NCBI GenBank assembly: GCA_964491875.1
Contig: CAZBIC010000037.1
Span: 1 to 64,000, forward strand
From: JADJPG01 sp964491875
Lineage (GTDB): Bacteria; Verrucomicrobiota; Verrucomicrobiia; Limisphaerales; JADJPG01
Direction of reading: 5' to 3'
Length of the DNA stretch: 64,000 nucleotides
Shown piece after piece: positions 24,901-33,400 of this stretch; positions within the stretch are counted from its first letter, which is position 1, and each line of letters begins with the position of its first letter. The translations under genes were made by a program, and so were the position numbers. Below the pieces are notes generated by a model. The model was not told the DNA's origin and did not search any database. It was given only the letters and a program-made list of their open reading frames with translations.

Positions 24901-25923
24901 ATGCAAACTCCCGACTCCCACCTCTCACGTCGTGACGCCCTGAAATCCACGCTCATCGCCGCGTCCGCCTTCACCGCGGGCGCGCTCGCCCCAGGCAGCG
25001 TCGGTGCCGCGGAAGCCGCCCGTCCACCGGATGCTCGACGTGCTTCGCTCAAGCGTTACGAAATGAAGAAGTCGATCAATCTCTGGGCGTTCCCCTACCC
25101 TGACCGCATGAACCTGCGCGAGTGTCTGCAACTCGCGAAGGATGCGGGCTTCGATGGCATCGAGCTGAACTACGACCTCGACAATGATCTTTCGCCGAAG
25201 TTCGGCACGAAGGACTACGAGAAGATTCGCAAGATGGCAGACGAGATCGGCATTGCGATCAGCGGACTCTGCTCGTTCCTCTTCTGGCCGTATCCACTCT
25301 CCAGCAACGACGCAACGAAACGCGAACGCGGGATCGAACTGGCCGGGAAGATCGCCCAGTGCGCGCATGATCTCGGCGTGCAGAATGTCCTCGTCGTTCC
25401 CGGCGCAGTGCATATTCCGTGGCGCACGGACCACGAGCCGGTACCGAACGATGTTTGCGACAAGCGCGCCCGCGAAGCAGTCGCCCGGCTCCTGCCGCAA
25501 GCCGAAAAGCTGAACGTCTTCCTCAACATCGAGAACATCTTCTTCAACGGCTACCTGATGACGCCAATGGAGATGAACAGTTTCGTCGACAGCTTCAACA
25601 GCCCTCACATCCGCGTTCACTTCGACACGGGCAACATCTCCATGTTCCAGCACGCGGAGCATTGGGTGCCGATTCTCGGCAATCGGATCCAGAACATCCA
25701 CTTCAAGGAATACACGAAGAAGGGCACGGACTATTCGCTGGAGACGTTCCGTCCGCTGCTCGACGGCACCACAAACTGGCCGGCGGTGATGGACGCGCTC
25801 GACGCGACAGGCTACCGCGGTTATCTGACGTTCGAGTATTTCCATCCCTACCTGCACTACCCCGAAGCGCTCGTCTACCAGACGTCCGATTCGCTGAACC
25901 GCATGCTGGGGCGGAAGGTTTAA
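24901..25923 (+). CDS. Sugar phosphate isomerase/epimerase-like TIM-barrel protein, Tat-exported
   Basis: A 340-residue protein. The N-terminus is a Tat signal (SRRDALKSTLIAASAFTAGAL). The xylose isomerase-like TIM barrel follows: SINLWAFPYP, AKDAGFDGIELNYDL, GLCSFLFWPYP, VLVVPGAV, VFLNIENIFFNG (metal-ligand Glu), VHFDTGNI, IQNIHFKEYTKKG (metal-ligand His) and FEYFHPYL. The ligand set (Glu, Asp, His, Glu) looks complete. Such Tat-exported members are common in Verrucomicrobia and Planctomycetes; the substrate is not known. Confidence 0.88.
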   Translation: MQTPDSHLSRRDALKSTLIAASAFTAGALAPGSVGAAEAARPPDARRASLKRYEMKKSINLWAFPYPDRMNLRECLQLAKDAGFDGIELNYDLDNDLSPKFGTKDYEKIRKMADEIGIAISGLCSFLFWPYPLSSNDATKRERGIELAGKIAQCAHDLGVQNVLVVPGAVHIPWRTDHEPVPNDVCDKRAREAVARLLPQAEKLNVFLNIENIFFNGYLMTPMEMNSFVDSFNSPHIRVHFDTGNISMFQHAEHWVPILGNRIQNIHFKEYTKKGTDYSLETFRPLLDGTTNWPAVMDALDATGYRGYLTFEYFHPYLHYPEALVYQTSDSLNRMLGRKV

Positions 25924-25947
25924 TGTAGATTCACCGACCGCACCATT

Positions 25948-28494
25948 TCATGGCATAACCACACGGTAGAAACGCGCGGGAAACAGCGGGTTGCCAGCCT
26001 CACCCAGCGCATCCACGAATTCGTAGATCCCACTCCCATTCGCAGCGTTGGTCGCAATCGGTGTCCAGGGGATTGGCGCGGCGAGAGTAGTTGTGGCTTC
26101 GAGGATGTAGGTAACGAACGGAATGCCTTGACCGGTGATCTGCAACTTCTCGGGTGTCACAGCGGAGATGCCGGTAATGTTTGATGCCGCTGCACCGGCG
26201 CGCGTCAGGACGACGTCGTTGCCGTTGCCACCGACGTAGGTGATCTGGAACGGGACGCCGTCGGCGAGGAATGTTGCGCCTTCCGGCAGACCATTGAACG
26301 TTCCGCCGATGCCTCCAGGGCCGGTCTTGTTGAGGATGGTGAAAGTGTTTCCAACGGTGGACGCGAATCCCAGCGACACTTGCAGGTTGCCACCGAGACT
26401 CACTGCGCCGGCGCAAGTGAGTTGGTCGTAGTCCAAGCCTGGCGTTGTTCCGTTGAGCTCCACTGAAAGCGTGCCCAAGGGCATCAGCACCGAACTCGCC
26501 TTAAGATTTCCCGGACTGGCGCCCGGACTCACGGTGCCGTTGACGAACACGCTGACGGCTTGCACCTGCCCGGTGCCACCAAGGACGCTGCCCGGCCGCA
26601 CTTGCACCGCAGAACTCGAGCTAAGCACTCCGTGAACGAGGAGCGTGCCGTTGAGGTTCGAAGTGACGCCCGAGTAGGTGTTGGTTCCCGTCAGCGTCAG
26701 TGTTCCTGTTCCTGATTTCGTGAAGGTTCCGCTTCCGCTAATGACGCCCGCGAAGAGCGTCGAAGAATCGTTGCCGCCGGCCTGAAGCGCGCCGCTACCC
26801 AACACGACTTTCCCTGTGCCTTCGAGCGAGCCAATCGTGTCGCTGAATCCATTGAGCGCGAGTTCGCCAGTTTCACGGACAGTCACCGCCACGCTGTCGC
26901 CGATTTGGTGCTGCTTGATGTACGACACCGCCTGGCTGCCTACCGGATGGGACGCACCAATGATCAGCGGCCCCGAGGGAATCACCGGCTGATTCAACAC
27001 GCCGTCGAGAATCATGTCGCCCTCCAGCACGAGCGTACTGCCAGAGTAGGTGTTGGTGTAGGGAGTCTTGAGGGTCAGTGTGCCGGGACCATACTTGCGG
27101 AAACCAGCCGGGCCGGAGATCTGCCCGACGATGGTGAGCGATTTGTTCGTAGCGATCTGGATATCGAGATCATCGTTCAACAGCACGGGACCGAGCCAAG
27201 AGACCGAACCGTTGCGCGCCTGCAAGAGACCAGCCGGCCCAGGCACGATGAGGTGCTCAGGGACGCCAATCGCGCCCGGCTCGTCCGTCGCCAAAAACCC
27301 GCTGAGCAATCGCGTCTGTCCGTTGGTATTTCCAAGTGCCGAGCCGTGGAGGATCGACAACGTGCCACCTTTGATTTCCACGTCGCCGCTGAAGGTGTTC
27401 GAAGCCACGAGGACAAGTTCGCCGCGGTTGGTTTTGATCAATGTCGCGGGGGCGGGACCGCTAATCTGGGCAGTGATGTTGAGCTGAACGCCTTGCGCTA
27501 CGTCGAAAAGCTGCGGGCCATCGCCTCGGGAGCCGAGCGAAAGACGGCCGGCAATGACTGAATCTTTGCTGACGTTGATCGGGAGCGACGCGTAGATGCC
27601 GCCGTCCACCGCCAACAAGCCCGACCCAGTCGTCACTGTGCCGCCGCGCAACCGGAGTTCGCCGACAATTTCGTTCTCGTCGCTCAGTTCCAGACTGCCG
27701 GTCGGATATACCGACACCGTAGAGGAGTTGGCAATTTGATTATCCCGATCCAGCACCACGATGTCGCCGATGAGCGTGCTGACGAAGTCGCCGATCGCGA
27801 GATCGCCTGCGATGGCAGTCGCGCTGGTGAACACCAAACCTCCGCCGCCCGCTCCGAGATTGTAGCGATTCAGCCGCAGGACGCCGCCGCTGACGACGGT
27901 CAAGCCTGAGTATGTGTTCGCACCCAGTCCCGTGTAGGAAAGCGTGCCTGAGCCAAGCTTGTAGACCCCGCCCGTCCCACTGATGACTCCGGCGATGGTG
28001 ATATCTCCTGCGCCATCGAATAAGAGCGTGTGTGTAACTAGATGCACGTCGCCGTTGATTGTGAGGCTCGAAGCCCCAGCAAAGACGTCAATGGACGGAC
28101 TACCTTCGATCGGCGCGAACCTGACGTCGAAATCGACGATGTGGCTGCCCGCCGGATTGCCGACGTTCAAGGAATTGGTGATCGTGACTGGATTGCCGCG
28201 GAGCCGATAGCTGCCAGCCCCGAAGCAATTAATCACGGAGAACGACGTTCCGGCTGGGAAATTGTTCGTGTTACTCGTCTTGCGCGCCCCGGTGTCAACG
28301 AACTGCAACACATCGCCCGCCACCGGCACGACGTTGCCCTGCCAGTTCGCCGCGGTGGTCCAGTTGCCGCTCGTGGCTGAAGCGCCGGTCCAGACGCGGA
28401 TTGCAGGCGATGCTGTCAGCGAAATCAAAGTTAGGACACCGGCGAGGACTGGCCACCGGAGCAATAATACGGATTGAGCAGAAAAGCGGTTCAT
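25948..28494 (-). CDS. Secreted protein with autotransporter-associated beta-strand repeats
   Basis: An 848-residue protein with an N-terminal signal sequence (about 1-32) and an extended series of glycine- and threonine-rich beta-helix repeats. Clear units are SGTGGVYKLGSGTLSYTGLG, NTYSGLTVVSGGVLRLN, GTFTKSGTGTLTLTGTNTYS and KYGPGTLTLKTPYTNTYSGS. These are the PATR repeats (passenger-associated transport repeat). No C-terminal beta-barrel follows. The protein instead ends in a domain closing with ARFYRVVMP, a tail I associate with secreted Verrucomicrobia proteins. It is probably an extracellular or surface adhesin-like filament. No PEP-CTERM motif is visible. Confidence 0.88.
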   Translation of the reverse strand: MNRFSAQSVLLLRWPVLAGVLTLISLTASPAIRVWTGASATSGNWTTAANWQGNVVPVAGDVLQFVDTGARKTSNTNNFPAGTSFSVINCFGAGSYRLRGNPVTITNSLNVGNPAGSHIVDFDVRFAPIEGSPSIDVFAGASSLTINGDVHLVTHTLLFDGAGDITIAGVISGTGGVYKLGSGTLSYTGLGANTYSGLTVVSGGVLRLNRYNLGAGGGGLVFTSATAIAGDLAIGDFVSTLIGDIVVLDRDNQIANSSTVSVYPTGSLELSDENEIVGELRLRGGTVTTGSGLLAVDGGIYASLPINVSKDSVIAGRLSLGSRGDGPQLFDVAQGVQLNITAQISGPAPATLIKTNRGELVLVASNTFSGDVEIKGGTLSILHGSALGNTNGQTRLLSGFLATDEPGAIGVPEHLIVPGPAGLLQARNGSVSWLGPVLLNDDLDIQIATNKSLTIVGQISGPAGFRKYGPGTLTLKTPYTNTYSGSTLVLEGDMILDGVLNQPVIPSGPLIIGASHPVGSQAVSYIKQHQIGDSVAVTVRETGELALNGFSDTIGSLEGTGKVVLGSGALQAGGNDSSTLFAGVISGSGTFTKSGTGTLTLTGTNTYSGVTSNLNGTLLVHGVLSSSSAVQVRPGSVLGGTGQVQAVSVFVNGTVSPGASPGNLKASSVLMPLGTLSVELNGTTPGLDYDQLTCAGAVSLGGNLQVSLGFASTVGNTFTILNKTGPGGIGGTFNGLPEGATFLADGVPFQITYVGGNGNDVVLTRAGAAASNITGISAVTPEKLQITGQGIPFVTYILEATTTLAAPIPWTPIATNAANGSGIYEFVDALGEAGNPLFPARFYRVVMP

Positions 28495-28973
28495 ACGAAT
28501 GAGCGAACAGGTTTCAAGTTCGGTTTCTATAGCTTCACAGAAGAATTTGGCCGCCCGGGATTACAGGTTTTCACACGCAGCTCCCAGGCCAGCGTATCCA
28601 GCGGTCCTTGCGAAGAGCCCACGAAACGCCTCCGTGCGTCTCGAATCACTCAGGCATGCCACTCGTTTGAGTTCCGTTAAAAAGACGGTGCACCGGAATG
28701 AATCGCTTGGAGCAGTAACAAAGACGTCTCGGACCCTCAATCCCATTATCATAATGAAAACTCCCCAGTTCAGCACCGCCAGCTGCGATGCACTAGCATT
28801 CCCACGCTGCGAGTTTGCAATTACGCCTTATCCGGCGTGAAAGGTTGCCGAGAACACTGGGGATGACTATGTTCCGCGCGAACGATTCCTCCCTCGGGCC
28901 CGCTGGGTTCCCTCGGGCTGAATACCATGGTCGCGAGCCCGTCAGATTCGCCACCGGATTGTTGCCGTAATCT
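28495..28973. other. Intergenic region between divergent genes
   Basis: A 479-bp spacer between the beta-strand-repeat gene and moxR, transcribed outward on both sides. The frames inside it give unconvincing proteins. Both promoters must be here. There is one run of local symmetry (CCTCGGGCCCGCTGGGTTCC, near 28892) but no terminator, tRNA or repeat I can name. Confidence 0.45.
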
Positions 28974-29963
28974 ATGTCGAACATTAAAGACGCAGTGAAA
29001 AAGCAGGTTGCCGAAGCCGCCGAGCATCTCGGCGCCGTGCGCAAGGAAGTGCAGAAACAGATCGTGGGCCAGCAATCGCTCATCGATCGTCTGCTCATCT
29101 GCCTCGTCGCCCGCGGCCACGTGCTGCTTGAAGGCCTGCCCGGTCTCGCGAAGACGTCCACCATCAATGCCCTCGCTCGCAGCTCGCACTGTTCGTTCGC
29201 CCGCATTCAGTTCACGCCCGATCTCCTTCCCGCGGACATCACCGGCACACTGATCTACGATCCGGTCAAAGGAGTTTACTCGACGCGCACCGGGCCCATC
29301 TTCGCGAACCTCGTGCTCGCCGATGAAATCAACCGTGCGCCGAGCAAGGTCCAGAGCGCGCTGCTGGAAGCGATGCAGGAACATCAGGTCACAATTGGCG
29401 ACCAGACGTTTCGCCTGCCGGAACCGTTCCTCGTCCTCGCCACGCAGAATCCCATCGAACAGGAAGGCACGTATCCGTTGCCCGAAGCGCAGATGGACCG
29501 CTTCATGTTGAAGGTCGTCGTCGGCTATCCGAGCGAGAGCGAAGAGCGCGTCATTCTCGACCGCATGTCCACCACGAAGCCGAACTTCACGCTGAACTCC
29601 GTCGTGACGCCCGAGGAAATCCTCCGCATGCAGGAGCTGGTGAACCAAGTTTACGTCGATGACCAGATCAAGGACTACGTCATCAAGCTCGTGCTCGCCA
29701 CCCGGCGCGGCGAGAAGCTGCTGCCCGAACTGCAACGCATGGTTCGCTGTGGCGCGAGCCCGCGCGCCACGATCAATCTCACGCTCGCCGCCCGCGCGCA
29801 TGCGCTCCTGCAGGGGCAGGCGTTCGTCTCGCCGGATGATGTGAAAGCCATCGCCTTCGATGTGCTGCGCCACCGCATCCTGCTCACCTACGAAGCCGAG
29901 GCTGAGGAAGTCACCACCGATTCGCTGGTGCAGACCATCCTCAGCAAAGTCCCGGTGCCGTAA
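28974..29963 (+). CDS. MoxR-family AAA+ ATPase
   Basis: A 329-residue AAA+ ATPase. Walker A is LLEGLPGLAKTST (about 45-57), Walker B VLADEINRAPSKVQSALLEAM, sensor 1 VLATQNPIEQEGTYPLPEAQMDRF and sensor 2 GASPRATINLTLAARAHAL. These are textbook MoxR signatures; the family acts as a chaperone for metal-centre or complex maturation with VWA proteins. It opens a six-gene run ending at 34965 (MoxR, DUF58, DUF4381-like, VWA, VWA, TPR), the Bat (Bacteroides aerotolerance-like) arrangement. Confidence 0.95.
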   Translation: MSNIKDAVKKQVAEAAEHLGAVRKEVQKQIVGQQSLIDRLLICLVARGHVLLEGLPGLAKTSTINALARSSHCSFARIQFTPDLLPADITGTLIYDPVKGVYSTRTGPIFANLVLADEINRAPSKVQSALLEAMQEHQVTIGDQTFRLPEPFLVLATQNPIEQEGTYPLPEAQMDRFMLKVVVGYPSESEERVILDRMSTTKPNFTLNSVVTPEEILRMQELVNQVYVDDQIKDYVIKLVLATRRGEKLLPELQRMVRCGASPRATINLTLAARAHALLQGQAFVSPDDVKAIAFDVLRHRILLTYEAEAEEVTTDSLVQTILSKVPVP

Positions 29964-29985
29964 GTTTCCTCCGCCCACGCCGCAT

Positions 29986-30867
29986 ATGGTCCCACTGGAT
30001 TTCCTGAAGCGCCTGCGCCGTGTGGAGGTGCGCTCGCGGCTGGTTTCGCAGGAACTCATGGCCGGCCAGTGCGATTCCATCTTCAAGGGCCGCGGCATGG
30101 ATTTCGTGGACGTGCGCGAGTATTGCCCCGGCGACGACGTGCGCCGCATCGACTGGAACGTCAGCGCCCGCCTGCGCAAGACCTACATCAAGCGCCTCGT
30201 CGAGGAACGCGAACTCACCGTCCTGCTCATCGTGGATCTGAGCGCCAGCGGACACTTCGGCACGAGTGGAATCACCAAACGCGAACTCGCGGCAGAACTC
30301 GCCGGCACACTCGCCATGAGCGCAATTCGCAACAACGATCGTGTCGGGCTCATTCTCTTCACGGGCGAAGTTGAGCACTACCTCCCGCCGCGCAAGACGC
30401 GTCAGCATGTCCAGCGTCTGCTTCGCGATCTACTCACCCACACGCCGCGCTCTGAGGGAACGAATCTCAGTCACGCGCTGGATTTTGCCGGGCGCGTAAC
30501 GCACCGCCCCGCGCTAATCTTTCTACTCACCGACCTGCACGATGAAGGCTACGAAGCGGCGCTGAAGTCCGCCAATCAACGCCACGATCTGCTCGTTCTG
30601 CAACTCACCGACCCGCGTGAGCAGGCGCTGCCGGACGTCGGACTCGCGCTGGTGCAGGACGCCGAGACCGGCGACGTGCTCGAAGTCGACACCGGCGATC
30701 CAGCCGTCCGCGCCGCCTACGAACAAGCCGCCGCGCAGCGCCAGGAAGCCGCACAGGAATTTTTCCGCCGCTCGCGCATCGGCCATCTCGAACTGCGCAC
30801 CGACAAGCCGTGGAACAACTCCCTGCGCACCTTCCTCACGCTCCAGGCGCGCCGCCGCGTCGCCTGA
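29986..30867 (+). CDS. DUF58 domain protein
   Basis: A 293-residue protein from the ATG at 29986 (MVPLDFLKRLRRVEVRSR). The DUF58 core appears at about 40-60 as GRGMDFVDVREYCPGDDVRRIDWN, followed by a VWA-like region (TVLLIVDLSASGHFG, a DxSxS MIDAS-type motif near residue 80). It is the standard partner of MoxR, 22 bp upstream. The longer frame starting at 29860 overlaps moxR and lacks homology. Function: part of the MoxR/VWA chaperone-like unit, mechanism unknown. Confidence 0.93.
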   Translation: MVPLDFLKRLRRVEVRSRLVSQELMAGQCDSIFKGRGMDFVDVREYCPGDDVRRIDWNVSARLRKTYIKRLVEERELTVLLIVDLSASGHFGTSGITKRELAAELAGTLAMSAIRNNDRVGLILFTGEVEHYLPPRKTRQHVQRLLRDLLTHTPRSEGTNLSHALDFAGRVTHRPALIFLLTDLHDEGYEAALKSANQRHDLLVLQLTDPREQALPDVGLALVQDAETGDVLEVDTGDPAVRAAYEQAAAQRQEAAQEFFRRSRIGHLELRTDKPWNNSLRTFLTLQARRRVA

Positions 30868-30873
30868 CCTTCG

Positions 30874-31413
30874 ATGACAAATTCCACCACCATCATCGAG
30901 GACCTGACTCTCGTCCCCGTCCCGGCGTGGTGGGAGAATCCCTGGGTATGGGCGCTGGCGTTGTTCACGTTTGCTCTCATCACCTACCTCGTCTTCCGCT
31001 GGCTGAAGTCACGGCCCGCACCGGTCGTCACCGCTCCACCGCTTCCACCCGGACCGCCGCCGCATCTCGAAGCATTACGTCGTCTCACTGAATTGCGCGC
31101 GCGCCAGGAGAAGCTCACGCCCTACGACGTCGCATTGGAATGCTCTGACATCCTCCGCGCCTACATCGAAGGTCGATTCGCGCTGCCGATTCGCTACCAG
31201 ACCACGCGCGAATTCCTCGGCGCCGCTCAGGCCCATCCAGAACTGGGGACTGAACCGCGACGCGAGCTCGGCGAGTTCCTCGCGTTCTTCGATGGAATCA
31301 AGTTCGCCGCCGGTTCGGCGGAACCGCAGCAGATGCGCGAAACGATCGATGGCGCGGAACGTTTCGTCCGTCGGTGCATTCCGACCGAGCAACAAGGTGG
31401 TTCCACACCATGA
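30874..31413 (+). CDS. DUF4381-like membrane protein of the Bat operon
   Basis: A 179-residue protein with one membrane segment (about 25-43, PWVWALALFTFALITYLVF) after a short N-terminal stretch (LVPVPAWWENP). A Pro-rich linker and a helical cytoplasmic domain follow (ALECSDILRAYIEGRFALP, TTREFLGAAQAHPEL, ELGEFLAFFDGIKFA). This matches the DUF4381 layout found between DUF58 and VWA genes in Bat operons. It starts 6 bp after the DUF58 stop and its own stop overlaps the next start by 4 nt. Confidence 0.8.
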   Translation: MTNSTTIIEDLTLVPVPAWWENPWVWALALFTFALITYLVFRWLKSRPAPVVTAPPLPPGPPPHLEALRRLTELRARQEKLTPYDVALECSDILRAYIEGRFALPIRYQTTREFLGAAQAHPELGTEPRRELGEFLAFFDGIKFAAGSAEPQQMRETIDGAERFVRRCIPTEQQGGSTP

Positions 31414-32375
31414 CCTTCCTCCCCGAGTCATGGCAGGGATTTGAATTCGCCTACCCGTGGCTCCTGCTTTTGTTGCTGCTCGTCCCGTTCATCGCGTGGT
31501 GGCTGGGCCGGACCGGCCCCCTGCCCTCGGTCGTCGTTCCAACCCTGCGGCCACTCCGCGCGCTGGGCACCGCACCGAAACGACACCGCGGCCGCTGGCG
31601 TTGGACGCTGATCCTCACCGCGCTCACGCTGCTCATTATCGCGCTTGCGCGTCCGCGGGTGCAACGCGGTGATTTGCCGGACCCGACCAAGGGCATCGAT
31701 ATCATGCTCGCGCTCGATTACAGCCGATCGATGGCGGAGCAGGACTTCCACTTGAACGGCCAGCGCACTTCGCGGCGCGCGGCTTTGCTGCACGTCGTGG
31801 ACGACTTCGTGAAGAAGCGCCCGAACGATCGCGTGGGAATTGTTTGTTTCGCGCGCAGCCCGTTTCTCGTCAGCCCGCTCACGCTCGATCATGAATGGGC
31901 CATGAACTCGTTGCGCGAAACCGATTACTCCACCGGCACCGCCATCGGTGAAGGCCTCGCCGCCGCCTGGCAGTTCATCAAGAAGAACAGTGAACGCAGC
32001 AAGGTCATCATTCTCGTCACGGACGGCCAGAACATGCAGGGCCGCCCGCCGCTGCAGATTGCGCCGTTCATTCTCCGGGACCAGATTCGTCTCTACAGCA
32101 TCATCATCGGACCCGAGATCGTCACGCCCACCGCCGCCGCGAATCATGAACTCCACAAGTCCAGCCGCATGACCGGTGGCCAGTTCTTTCAGGCGCGCGA
32201 CACGGAGACGTTGCAGAAGATTTATGAGCTGATTGATCAGCTGGAGAAGAAGGCTCTTCTCCAAAAACGATTCGTCACCTGGCGCGAACTCTTTCCGTGG
32301 TTCGCTGGAACAGCCCTGCTCCTCCTGCTCGGCGAGTTTGCGTGGAACGGAATTATCCGGAGGCGCATCCCATGA
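31410..32375 (+). CDS. BatA-like VWA-domain membrane protein
   Basis: 321 residues from the ATG at 31410, which overlaps the previous stop as ATGA. It has an N-terminal membrane region (about 10-27, WLLLLLLLVPFIAWWLG) and a second segment (about 60-78). A von Willebrand A domain follows with the MIDAS motif IDIMLALDYSRSMAEQD (DxSxS), then IILVTDGQNM. A C-terminal membrane helix lies near 300. It probably displays the VWA domain outside the cytoplasm, as in BatA. Confidence 0.92.
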   Translation: MTFLPESWQGFEFAYPWLLLLLLLVPFIAWWLGRTGPLPSVVVPTLRPLRALGTAPKRHRGRWRWTLILTALTLLIIALARPRVQRGDLPDPTKGIDIMLALDYSRSMAEQDFHLNGQRTSRRAALLHVVDDFVKKRPNDRVGIVCFARSPFLVSPLTLDHEWAMNSLRETDYSTGTAIGEGLAAAWQFIKKNSERSKVIILVTDGQNMQGRPPLQIAPFILRDQIRLYSIIIGPEIVTPTAAANHELHKSSRMTGGQFFQARDTETLQKIYELIDQLEKKALLQKRFVTWRELFPWFAGTALLLLLGEFAWNGIIRRRIP

Positions 32376-33400
32376 GATTCGCCGCCCCGGAGTTCCTCTA
32401 CGCGCTGCCAGTCATCTGGGCTTTGCTCGGTTTCGGCATGTGGTTCAGCCGAAAGCGTCGGCGCGAGTTGCTCCAGCGTTTCGTTGGGAAGGACGCAGTC
32501 GGTACCGAGACAGGCCATTCGCCTGCTCGAAAGCGTTGGGACGCCGTCCTCGTCTTTGTCGCGTTCACTGGACTGATGCTCGCCCTGGCGCGTCCGCTCT
32601 ATTTCCAGTTCGATGAGCGGAACGAACTCAACGGCGCTCTGTATCTCATCGCGCTCGACGCCTCGCGTTCCATGCTTGCCGCGGACGTCCGCCCCACTCG
32701 CTACAGCGCTACGACCAACGCGCTGGATCGCTTCTTCGCCGAAACGAAAGGCGACCGCATCGGCATCGTAACCTTTGCCGGCGTTGGTTATCTCAACGCG
32801 CCGCTCACCTTCGACACCACGGCGCTTCGGACGATCCTCAGCTACATCAATCCCTACACGTTGATCGATCCCGGCAGTTCCATCTCCTCCGCACTCGACC
32901 GCGCGGCGCGTTACTTCACGAGCAACAATCTTCCGCAACGCACGCTGATCGTGATTTCCGACGGCGAGGATCTGGACGGCAAAGCGCTCGGTCTCGCCCG
33001 GAAACTGCATCACGAACATGAGATTACAATTCACACGATTGGCGTGGGCACCGCCACGGGCGCCCGCATCCCGTCGCAACGCGGCGGTGCGATCACGAAT
33101 GCGACCGGTTTCGCCGTAACGACCAAACTGGACGAGAACAACCTCCGCCGCATCGCCAACGCCGGCGGAGGACGCTATTACCGCCTTGGAGCCGATGGCG
33201 AGGGGCTGAGGGAACTACGCGCGGAAGTGCTCCGCCCACTGGCTGAAAAGGCAGCACGAAACGACATGGAGAACTATCGGGAAGGATTCTTTGTCCCGCT
33301 GGCCCTTGCAATCGCCGCAATGCTGGCGAGATTAGTCCTCTGTGCCGACCGCGTGGTGCGGCGAAAGCCGTTGCCGGGCATTCTTCAAGCAAGCAAATGA
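32372..33400 (+). CDS. BatB-like VWA-domain membrane protein
   Basis: 342 residues from the ATG at 32372, overlapping the BatA-like stop by 4 nt. It has the same architecture: an N-terminal membrane helix (FLYALPVIWALLGFGMWF), the VWA MIDAS motif YLIALDASRSMLAADV, the strand LIVISDGEDLDG, and a final membrane helix (VPLALAIAAMLARLVL). It is a paralogue of the preceding gene, as usual for BatA/BatB. The pair is thought to work with MoxR in envelope stress or protein maturation; details are unknown. Confidence 0.92.
   Translation: MRFAAPEFLYALPVIWALLGFGMWFSRKRRRELLQRFVGKDAVGTETGHSPARKRWDAVLVFVAFTGLMLALARPLYFQFDERNELNGALYLIALDASRSMLAADVRPTRYSATTNALDRFFAETKGDRIGIVTFAGVGYLNAPLTFDTTALRTILSYINPYTLIDPGSSISSALDRAARYFTSNNLPQRTLIVISDGEDLDGKALGLARKLHHEHEITIHTIGVGTATGARIPSQRGGAITNATGFAVTTKLDENNLRRIANAGGGRYYRLGADGEGLRELRAEVLRPLAEKAARNDMENYREGFFVPLALAIAAMLARLVLCADRVVRRKPLPGILQASK

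Noticed and set aside
25948..28494. PEP-CTERM sorting signal on the beta-strand-repeat protein
   Set aside because: The C-terminus ends ARFYRVVMP with no PEP motif, membrane helix or basic tail.
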